In this document: one piece after another, positions 57,636 through 64,000 of the stretch
Layout of the letters: each line of letters opens with the position of its first letter
How positions within the stretch are numbered: the first letter of the stretch is position 1
Assembly (NCBI GenBank): GCA_002794035.1
Contig: PCXQ01000001.1
Span: 18,388 to 82,387 of the forward strand
Source: Candidatus Yanofskybacteria bacterium CG10_big_fil_rev_8_21_14_0_10_36_16
Lineage (GTDB): Bacteria; Patescibacteria; Paceibacteria; 2-02-FULL-40-12; IGHO2-01-FULL-4-A
Length of the DNA: 64,000 nt
Reading direction: 5' to 3'
Notes under the pieces: model-generated
The model's input: only the letters and a program-made list of their open reading frames with translations
What the model was told of the DNA's origin: nothing
Database searches by the model: none
Position numbers and translations under genes: made by a program

Positions 57636-59091
57636 AAACAAATTTTTTGATTAGTTCTGAGTCTCCAAAGTGTATATTTTTTGCAAATACTTTTGCAAGC
57701 ACAGGGAATGATTTTGCGAACATGTCCCATACAGAATTTGCATATTGTCTTATTTCAAACTGAGCGTGTCCGTCACAGCGAAGAGAAAAAAAGTTAAACA
57801 GGCTTTCTATAGACACAGACCAGTCAACGGGGATATAAAAACAGTAAGGCAGGTTCATTGCTGCAATTTCAGCAGCAACACCGCGATTTCTTAATCTGGA
57901 ATAACGTTCTAGGCATGCCTTTCTGTGTTTTGCAAACATTTCCAACAGCTCGTCATTTTCTGGGCCTTCTACCTCTACATATTCATAGTGTCCTACTTTG
58001 CCTTTTTGTTTTCTGAAATTTTCGGGCACAAAAAATGAGTCGTTTAAGACTATACTATCAAAGTCTACTCTTCTTTCGGTCCAGTGGCCGTTGCGATGGC
58101 GAACCCATTGTCTGAATACATGAATTGGAACTGACATCGAAAATGTCATTCCTCCGTGACCAAACGCTTTTAGTGGGTTTGGATAATCATCAAGGCATGA
58201 GAGTATATGGTTTTCTTGGCCGAAGGTTCTAAGGAGGGTTGTGTTTCCTTTGTTGAGAACATTTCGGCTGTCTAAAACTTGAGACAATACGGCCTGGTTT
58301 CTGTAGTTGCCTATGTACTCATTTACCCATGAAAAATCGATTGAATTTGGATATTGTTTAAAAGATTCAAATGCCCATGGCGTCCAATGTTTTAAGACTT
58401 GTTTTATAACATCTCTAACTTCATAAAATTCTGTTTCGCCATGTCTGGTAGTAACATTTTTCCATGTTAAAAATTCAAGAAGATATCTAAGCCCGATTGT
58501 TTGATAGAATCTCGTTCGGAATCTATAAAGATGTACAAGCCGTGCCATTTCTTTGGCTATGCCCATATCAATAAGTTGTCCATATAGCTCCTGTGCTTCT
58601 TGTTCAGCTTGGTCAAATTCTTCCCTTGTTTTATATCCTATGTTTCGGGGTGTGTAATACGGTCCGTCTAATTTTGAGTATCTGCCGGATAATTCATTGT
58701 GTTCAGCAAATAATCTGAAGAAGGGCTGGGCATATCCTATTGGGGTATCCTGTTTTAATCTAAACACTACACCACTGCCAGATGGTGTGACATGACGATC
58801 TTTCCATAAATATCCTATTAAGCCTTTTGCTTTTTCATTTACTGCACTAGAATCTCTGCCTGTAGATACTCTAGCACTTCTTATGATTCCCGGATCTTGA
58901 AGCATGTCTTCTATATCTACTGCCAGATGATGGCCTTTTCCGAATTCTCTAGTTAAAGGAACCCAGCTATTATCACCATCATTGGGAACTCTTACAAAAA
59001 CCCCGTCTACTTCAATTGTTGTATGAGAACAAGAAAAAACCCGTTGGGGTTTAAAATTTTGCATAAGACTTCCTAGATTGGTTTCAATCAC
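57634..59091 (-). CDS. thyX: Double-length flavin-dependent thymidylate synthase (ThyX-like)
   Basis: 485 aa, about twice normal ThyX. GTG start at 59091 with AAAGGAGG upstream. The N-terminal half has FRLFAEHNELSGRYS (125-139), keeping the NELSGRY part of the ThyX motif but not RHR. The C-terminal half has FRQWVRHRNGHWTERR with RHR at 331-333 but without S-x-RY. Together they hold one motif. dTMP synthesis from dUMP using FAD is expected; dTMP kinase lies upstream. Confidence 0.8.
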   Translation of the reverse strand: MIETNLGSLMQNFKPQRVFSCSHTTIEVDGVFVRVPNDGDNSWVPLTREFGKGHHLAVDIEDMLQDPGIIRSARVSTGRDSSAVNEKAKGLIGYLWKDRHVTPSGSGVVFRLKQDTPIGYAQPFFRLFAEHNELSGRYSKLDGPYYTPRNIGYKTREEFDQAEQEAQELYGQLIDMGIAKEMARLVHLYRFRTRFYQTIGLRYLLEFLTWKNVTTRHGETEFYEVRDVIKQVLKHWTPWAFESFKQYPNSIDFSWVNEYIGNYRNQAVLSQVLDSRNVLNKGNTTLLRTFGQENHILSCLDDYPNPLKAFGHGGMTFSMSVPIHVFRQWVRHRNGHWTERRVDFDSIVLNDSFFVPENFRKQKGKVGHYEYVEVEGPENDELLEMFAKHRKACLERYSRLRNRGVAAEIAAMNLPYCFYIPVDWSVSIESLFNFFSLRCDGHAQFEIRQYANSVWDMFAKSFPVLAKVFAKNIHFGDSELIKKFV

Positions 59092-59166
59092 TCTTTGGGG
59101 CCTCCTTTGTTAATGAACGGCGTAATAAATATTACCATTTTTTATTTTTTATGCAATGTTTTTAAT

Positions 59167-59191
59167 AAAAACCTCCGCTTTGGCGGAGGTA
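59167..59191 (-). terminator. Intrinsic terminator between dTMP kinase and thyX
   Basis: CCTCCGC-TTT-GCGGAGG type hairpin with TTTTTATT on the minus strand. It separates two otherwise co-oriented genes. Confidence 0.75.
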
Positions 59192-59230
59192 AGATCATTA
59201 GAATTATTTTTGGTTAATCCTAATTACTGT

Positions 59231-59830
59231 TTAAAGATTTAGCAAAGTTTTGACTTCTGCCCATATTTTTTCATGGATTGCATCAATTGAATCATTGGCA
59301 ACTATTGGGTGCCAGCCATATTCTTTGCCTAAGGCAAGGTGGATTTCTTGAACCCTTTCTGTGAATTCATCATTTGATTCATGAAGGTGGCCTTTTTCTT
59401 TGGATTGAGCAAACCTTTGGCCGTGAAAAATAAATGCCAGATCTTCTTCAAGTAGATGGCTATTTATTTCTTTAAGAAAATCTTGATCAACGCCTGCTCC
59501 ACTTCCCCATGCGATGCCTGTGCCTTTGTAATCTTCGGCTATGACAGTAACCCCTGCATTTAAATATTCTAAAAGTTTAGGTTCAAATTGGGTTCTGTTT
59601 TGCGTATATAAGAGCTGCGCTTCTCTGGCGGATAATTTGTGCGGGTTGCCTTCCCTTAAATATTCATTCAGAAGTGGGCCTGATGGCCTAAGATCATAAA
59701 CGGGATATTTTAAATACATTACGGGTATCATCATGTCTGTCATTCTTCCAACTAGTTTTCTTGCTTGTAATGTCTTGCCAAGATTATTAGTGCCATAAAA
59801 AACTATGAATTTGCCTCTTTGGTTGGTCAT
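59231..59830 (-). CDS. tmk: Thymidylate kinase (dTMP kinase)
   Basis: 199 aa. P-loop VFYGTNNLGKTLQARKL near residue 10, EDYKGTGIAWGSG near residue 98 (DR(Y/H)-like region altered to EDYK), QRFAQSKEKG lid region near residue 140. Phosphorylates dTMP to dTDP. AAGGAG before ATG. Together with ThyX it supplies dTTP. Confidence 0.9.
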   Translation of the reverse strand: MTNQRGKFIVFYGTNNLGKTLQARKLVGRMTDMMIPVMYLKYPVYDLRPSGPLLNEYLREGNPHKLSAREAQLLYTQNRTQFEPKLLEYLNAGVTVIAEDYKGTGIAWGSGAGVDQDFLKEINSHLLEEDLAFIFHGQRFAQSKEKGHLHESNDEFTERVQEIHLALGKEYGWHPIVANDSIDAIHEKIWAEVKTLLNL

Positions 59831-59844
59831 TTTTTCTCCTTGTT

Positions 59845-59876
59845 AAAAAACGAGCATAATCATTATACTCGTTTTT
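59845..59876. promoter_or_regulatory. Hairpin and -10 box upstream of tmk
   Basis: AAAACGAG/CTCGTTTT hairpin with TATAAT (minus strand, 59862-59867) in its loop. Either a terminator from the other strand or the promoter region of tmk. Confidence 0.4.
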
Positions 59877-59899
59877 CGTTAAAGTCATTGTGGATAAAA

Positions 59900-59960
59900 T
59901 ACTGGTAGCTGGTAGCAAGTATTAGGTATTAAGTATTAAGTATAAACACATTGTTTTATA
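59900..59960. repeat. Degenerate heptamer repeat, intergenic
   Basis: GGTAGCT, GGTAGCA, AGTATTA, GGTATTA, AGTATTA, AGTATAA in tandem. Same type as 39247-39275. Confidence 0.7.
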
Positions 59961-59994
59961 CAAAATACGTGCTACATACTGTTTGATACTTATT

Positions 59995-61467
59995 TTAAGA
60001 ATCTGAACATTGACCACCGCATTTTGCGGGACAGGGAGGATTTGGCTGGAATCATATATTTTCACAATAATTTTCTGTATCACATGATTCTGTCAAACTC
60101 TTAAATTTTGAACAATCCTCTGGGGCAAAAAGTGGTTGGCAAAATCCTAAATAGTTTCCTGCGTTGTCAAAGTAATATGTGCCACTTTCAGTAATTGGGC
60201 CCTCATTGACTGCTCAAATTATAGCCTCTTCTCCTTCCATACAAAAAGAGGCATTTTGTGACCCTCCTCTGAACAGGTGTTCTTTGTTTTGCTTGTCTGA
60301 AAAAGTATACTCGTTGTTTTGTCTGCATAAGGTTTTAACTATTTCAGGAATGTCACTGTTCCCTATGTCCCGGATGAGAGTTGACGTTGGTTCCAGAAAC
60401 CTAAATGTTGAGATGATTTGGTCGATTAAATCTTTTTGGTAAATAGACTTGGGGTTAGAAATATCTATGTCATAAGTACCTGTTTGGTAAATAGTAATAA
60501 ACACCAACCAATTTCCTGAAACAATTTCATAACCTTCAATATAGCTCACATCACAAGGTGTTGTATCTCCAAATGGTGGAAAGTGTCTCGCCATTCCATT
60601 TAACATTGGTACAAATTCCTCCTCTCTTTTTAGTGAAGTGTATTTTTTGACTTTATTTCTAATATCCTCAGCAAATTTTATAGTATTAACTTTATTGAAA
60701 TCCTCTGCACTGTCAGGGTTAAAATCATAGGCACTAGTTAAATAAACCTGAGGATAAAGATTGTAATCTAGAAAAGAAAATTCTAATCTTATAAAATTAT
60801 TCTCTTCTGTTCCTTTAATTTTAAAATTAAAGGAACCGCCTAACTGTGAATCTACGTATAGACATGATAGACTCGGGACATTATACACCGGGGATATGTT
60901 AAACTCTTTCTCATACTTTGTATTTCTTCCTGATTCAAAATCGCTTACGTCGATTTCCCAATCTTCCGGATACTTCACCTCAAATCCAAATTCTTCATTG
61001 CGGTAGGTTTGCCAGCTCGCAGTATCTGTATTTGGTTGATTATACCCCTTACAAGTCCACTCTTTGTTTGTTTTTTCAAGTGTAACTGATGAGTCGCCAG
61101 CTTCTTTATTTAATGGAACTACGCGTAATGTAATATAATTTTCCGATTGGCTTATTGGTTTGCTATCAATATAAAATTCAAGATCTTCTGCGGTGGCTTT
61201 TTTAACGCAGTCCTGTGCAACAGAAAAAACCTGGCTGTCTATTTCTGATTCCCCTATTTTGGGAGCGTTATAGTCGTTATTAAATGGCGAACTAAATGGC
61301 CAATAATTGTTCAGATAAGAAAAACCCAGCCAAGCGATAACAAGACTGGATAATATAAGCAAAAATGCCTCTAGTTTTATTTTATGAATATCCGCACCTA
61401 TGGGTGTTTGAGATGGATGAAGGAGAGGCTCTTGGTTTTGAGATTGTTGAGAGGTATTAAAATCCAT
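59995..61467 (-). pseudogene. TM-anchored protein with in-frame TGA at a Trp position; paralogue of 35839-36381
   Basis: The ORF from ATG 61467 reads 417 aa to a TGA at 60214-60216. Reading on in the same frame gives 53 more codons that match the paralogue (YYFDNAGNYLGFCQ) up to a second TGA at 60052, then a Pro/Cys tail to TAA 59995. The first TGA stands exactly where the paralogue has Trp (SPIWKVV). TM helix at about residues 33-52; a 200-residue insert relative to the paralogue has a PsbP/Mog1-like WQTYRNEEFGFEVKYPEDW. Either nonsense mutation, readthrough or error. Confidence 0.75.
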
Positions 61468-61534
61468 GGCAATTATTTTCTTTATTGTTGTGTGCTTGTT
61501 TAAGGCAAAAAATAGAATTCACGTGCTTGTTTGA

Positions 61535-61600
61535 GACCGAGGAAAAATCAAGTTTTGGTATGAGGCGTACAAATAGTACGACGAATGCCAAAACGCAGAC
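61535..61600 (+). repeat. Palindromic repeat related to the murC insertion
   Basis: Arms TTTTGGTATGAGGCGTAC (61553-61570) and its partner 61576-61593 pair around AAATA; 14 of 18 positions are Watson-Crick and others G-U. Outer CTTGTTTG pairs with CAGACAAG. Gapless likeness to 15148-15216. Confidence 0.8.
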
Positions 61601-61611
61601 AAGCCCCTTGG

Positions 61612-61659
61612 GTTAAATTTGGGGTAAGTCCTTTTATGCTTGGACTTCCCGAATTTAAC
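61612..61659. terminator. Large hairpin downstream of pilM
   Basis: GTTAAATT (61612-61619) pairs with AATTTAAC (61652-61659); inner AAGTCC/GGACTT. May end pilM transcripts or belong to the repeat next to it. Confidence 0.5.
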
Positions 61660-61671
61660 GCGTGGATTATA

Positions 61672-62820
61672 TTAGATTTTACGCATAGCAAGTCCTAACG
61701 ATATCGCAAATGTAGAATTCAACTCTTGTTTTAATGGTTCAAGTCCGGGCGGAGCTGTTATTCTGGCCATTGGATTTCCAACGGATACTTCTCTATCTAG
61801 TTTTTGGCTGAAATATTTTACGAAGCTTGGCATGTTTGTAAGTCCGCCCACAAGTATTACTGTTTCTATTTTTGTGTGGTTTTTTTCTTCATAACCTTTT
61901 ATTGTACGGCTCGTTTCTATTACCATAAGATCAACTAAGGAACCCATAGCTCTGTTTATGACATTGTTTTCCTCATCTCTTAATCCAAAGCTTCTTTTTA
62001 GTTCTTCCGCCCTTTTTATGCTTATATTAAGGGAAGATGCAATAGATTTTGTTATTTCAAATCCGCCAACTTCATAGTTGTGACTGACTCTTTCAATTCC
62101 TTTGTCTACAACTAAAATAGAGGTACTTCTTCCGCCTATGTTTGTTATTGCAATCGGGCTTTGGTCGTTGCCAATAAGCGCTCTTATTAACGCAGAGTTT
62201 TCAAGTTCAAGAGCTCTAAGCTGAAGACCTGCCCTTTTTATTACTGATTGGTATCGTGCTGTTTCTTCTTTTGGTACAGCTGCTAAGAATACTTCAAGAG
62301 ATGCTCCTCCTTTTATTTTGTTATCCTCTTTCTTTTTTTCTTTGTCTTTATCATTTAGTTCTTCCTCTTTCTTTTTTTCTTTATCTTTTTCTTCTTTTGA
62401 TTTATCAATACTTAGGATTGACCAATCAAGCACTACTTCATCTAATGGCAGGGGGATGTATTTTCTGGCTTCAAAATTTATTGTTTGAGCAATGTTCTTA
62501 TTTGGTACAAATGGTATTTTTACTACAGTTGCAAAGGTTAGGAAAGATGGAATTGATGCTACAGCATCTTTTGTTCTTATTTTCCCTTTCTTTAATATTT
62601 CTTTTACTCCCCACACAATGTCAGTATCAGATAACTGGGTCATTTGTCTTTTGCCTGCCTCGTGTTTTACTGCCAATGCTCCGCCTGACTCAAGCTCAAA
62701 AATGCCGTAGTTGTTTAATTTAAAACGGTTTTTTTCTTCCGAAAGCTCAACCACTTTGATAGAGGCGGTGCCTATATCAATTCCGAGTTTTGTTTTTGGT
62801 TTAAATCCAAAAAGTCCCAT
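61672..62820 (-). CDS. pilM: PilM, type IV pilus actin-like ATPase
   Basis: 382 aa. Actin-like: LGIDIGTASIKVVEL near residue 11, INFEARKYIPLPLDEVVLDW near residue 107, and GGRSTSILVVD then TVILVGGLTNMPSFVKYF. PilM organises the inner-membrane platform of type IV pili. Unusual: a very charged Lys/Glu/Asp stretch (residues about 135-165, KEEKDKEKKKEEE). No other pil genes are adjacent within the window. Confidence 0.93.
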   Translation of the reverse strand: MGLFGFKPKTKLGIDIGTASIKVVELSEEKNRFKLNNYGIFELESGGALAVKHEAGKRQMTQLSDTDIVWGVKEILKKGKIRTKDAVASIPSFLTFATVVKIPFVPNKNIAQTINFEARKYIPLPLDEVVLDWSILSIDKSKEEKDKEKKKEEELNDKDKEKKKEDNKIKGGASLEVFLAAVPKEETARYQSVIKRAGLQLRALELENSALIRALIGNDQSPIAITNIGGRSTSILVVDKGIERVSHNYEVGGFEITKSIASSLNISIKRAEELKRSFGLRDEENNVINRAMGSLVDLMVIETSRTIKGYEEKNHTKIETVILVGGLTNMPSFVKYFSQKLDREVSVGNPMARITAPPGLEPLKQELNSTFAISLGLAMRKI

Positions 62821-62930
62821 GATGAAATAATTAAAAATTTTTTGTCGTAATTACTGCCTTGAGAGATGCTTGCCAAGTATAAATTGGCAACCTTATTCAC
62901 AATTCTGATTTATTATAGTATATCATAACC

Positions 62931-63704
62931 ATGGCCATTCATAAACAAGCGATGAGTTGGGTACTTGATATGTTGTTCCCACAGCATTGTGTTGGATGTG
63001 AGGACTTAGTAAGAAATAAAGATTTCAGGTATTTTTGCAAAGAATGTCTGAAGAAGATTAAGACGAAAGATGATTTTGTCTGTGTTTTTTGTGACACCAA
63101 AAGTACTGATGGTTCTACTTGTCCTTTTTGTTCTAAAAAATATCACTTAGATCAGCTTTTACCTGCAACGTCTTATGAAAATATAATCAGAAAAGCAATA
63201 AAGGAAATGAAATATAGGTATATCAAAGACATAATAACTGATTTGTCCGGATTATTTTTGGAGTTTTTAAATAAACAGGCAAGGAAGGGCAAGTTAGATT
63301 TTAACAATAATGAAGTTGTTGTTCCTGTCCCTATGCAAACAAGACGAGAAAATAACCGTGGGTTTAATCAAGCTGAACTCCTTGCACAAATTGTCGGTCA
63401 CAATTTCGGTTTAAAAGTTTCGCCAATGGTTTTAAAACGCCGGTTTAGCTTTTTTTCCAAACACCAGGCTGATATAAAGATAAAAAAAGAAAGGTTGGAA
63501 AATGCAGAAAATGTATATGAGTGTACTACTCCCCCGTTTGTGGCTGGAAGGACTGTTTGGTTGGTGGATGATGTTTCAACAACAGGCGCAACTCTTAATG
63601 ATTGTGCCCGGGCACTAAAAGAAGCCGGAGCAAAAAAAGTGGTTGGTATAGTGTTGGCAAAAGGAAAATTGAATAAAAGGCCAGAATCAATAATCAAGAA
63701 TTAA
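62931..63704 (+). CDS. ComF-family phosphoribosyltransferase-like protein
   Basis: 257 aa. N-terminal zinc region CVGCEDL, CKECLKK, CVFCDTK, CPFCSKK; C-terminal PRTase with VVPVPMQTRRENNRGFNQAE and the PRPP loop VWLVDDVSTTGATL near residue 213. ComF proteins are needed for DNA uptake in competent bacteria. Fits with pilM nearby. Confidence 0.92.
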   Translation: MAIHKQAMSWVLDMLFPQHCVGCEDLVRNKDFRYFCKECLKKIKTKDDFVCVFCDTKSTDGSTCPFCSKKYHLDQLLPATSYENIIRKAIKEMKYRYIKDIITDLSGLFLEFLNKQARKGKLDFNNNEVVVPVPMQTRRENNRGFNQAELLAQIVGHNFGLKVSPMVLKRRFSFFSKHQADIKIKKERLENAENVYECTTPPFVAGRTVWLVDDVSTTGATLNDCARALKEAGAKKVVGIVLAKGKLNKRPESIIKN

Positions 63705-63755
63705 GAATTAAATATGGTTGTTTTTGGCTTCTTTTGATGATATATTGAGAGCATT

Positions 63756-63877
63756 GGTGAGGTGGCTGAGCGGTCTAAAGCAACGGTTTGCTAAACCGTG
63801 CCCCCATTTGGTACGTAAGTAGATATATTTGTGTATCAAATGGGGGCCCATGGGTTCGAATCCCATCCTCACCGCCA
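63756..63877 (+). tRNA. tRNA-Ser (GCT) with giant variable arm
   Basis: Acceptor GGTGAGG/CCTCACC, anticodon loop TTGCTAA (anticodon GCT), T arm ATGGG-TTCGAAT-CCCAT, encoded CCA (63875-63877). The variable arm is about 46 nt with a 14-bp stem CCCCCATTTGGTAC/GTATCAAATGGGGG and an 18-nt loop, far longer than the usual 15-20 nt. Confidence 0.9.
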
Positions 63878-64000
63878 ATTTGTACTTTCAGAGAAATCGT
63901 AAGAAGTTGCCTCGGCGCGTTGCGCCTCGGCATGGTATTTCCCCGCCAGAATCCAAGCATTTTTGAGGGGGAACGAAAGCGTCCGCTCGGCAATGCGGAA
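63878..64000. other. Non-coding window end with palindromic repeat
   Basis: CGGCGCGTTGCGCCTCGG is self-complementary; CCCCGCCAGAATCC and GCGTCCGCTCGGC resemble the aspS/ychF repeat. No gene called. Confidence 0.4.

Noticed and set aside
59995..60216. Alternative genetic code (UGA = Trp or Gly)
   Set aside because: Other genes end naturally with TGA (for example ychF) and Gly or Trp readthrough is not needed anywhere else.
62256..62723. 155-codon + frame opposite pilM
   Set aside because: Leu/Phe-rich antisense shadow of the pilM insert; no RBS or domain.

Overview
The window is AT-rich bacterial DNA (roughly two thirds A+T by eye) read with the standard code. It looks like a Patescibacteria / Candidate Phyla Radiation genome, most likely Parcubacteria-like. 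Reasons: streamlined housekeeping genes dispersed in small units, an AspRS without the usual bacterial GAD insertion, a short HrcA, PilM and ComF, a peptidoglycan set (MurC, MurG, MraY, D,D-carboxypeptidase) scattered over the window, many tiny TM-anchored or zinc-ribbon proteins of unknown role, and almost no biosynthetic genes. This assignment is inference; no rRNA is present to prove it.

Layout. 0-2 kb: heat-shock unit hrcA-grpE behind a CIRCE operator and a folded leader. 2-16 kb: Nramp-like transporter, cysS, a GT-C glycosyltransferase, frr and a DNA polymerase III delta'-like gene, an A-type Fe-S protein, murG, tRNA-Leu, a spermidine-synthase/M28 fusion, a HAD phosphatase and murC. 16-34.6 kb: an accessory region that I interpret as an integrated element. 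Its right end carries a large serine recombinase whose ORF runs into the start of ychF; beside it lie replication-type genes (CHC2 zinc-finger primase fragment, P-loop ATPase). Its left half is one tight eight-gene minus-strand operon: type III restriction-modification (mod, res) with a HEPN protein and an unknown gene between them, a DUF262/HNH GmrSD-like protein, a PIF1-like helicase, a NERD nuclease-like protein and a multi-zinc-ribbon protein. 34.5-64 kb: ychF, superoxide dismutase and glutaredoxin, mraY, D,D-carboxypeptidase, aspS, small secreted or unknown proteins, a GC-rich orphan gene, a dCMP-deaminase-like protein, a cytidylyltransferase fused to a diadenylate-cyclase-like domain, secA, hpf, a secreted M30-like protease, sugar-nucleotide and polysaccharide genes (epimerase, UDP-glucose dehydrogenase, priming glycosyltransferase), dTMP kinase with an unusual double-length ThyX, pilM, comF and a tRNA-Ser with an oversized variable arm.

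How the genes fit together. The chromosome part supports translation, protein export, cell-wall building, surface polysaccharide, DNA uptake or pili, and thymidylate supply. The element combines self-replication, integration and anti-phage or plasmid-stabilising functions.

Most unusual signals: (1) the defence operon; (2) interleaved inverted repeats able to form pseudoknots in leaders of the element, one masking the ribosome binding site of its replication ATPase; (3) small palindromic repeats inserted in frame in murC, aspS, ychF and perhaps cysS, with related copies elsewhere; (4) three genes (iscA-like, mraY, ychF) whose 3' ends are duplicated just downstream; (5) a TGA at a position where a paralogue has Trp; (6) degenerate 7-bp tandem repeats, one of them coding inside SecA.
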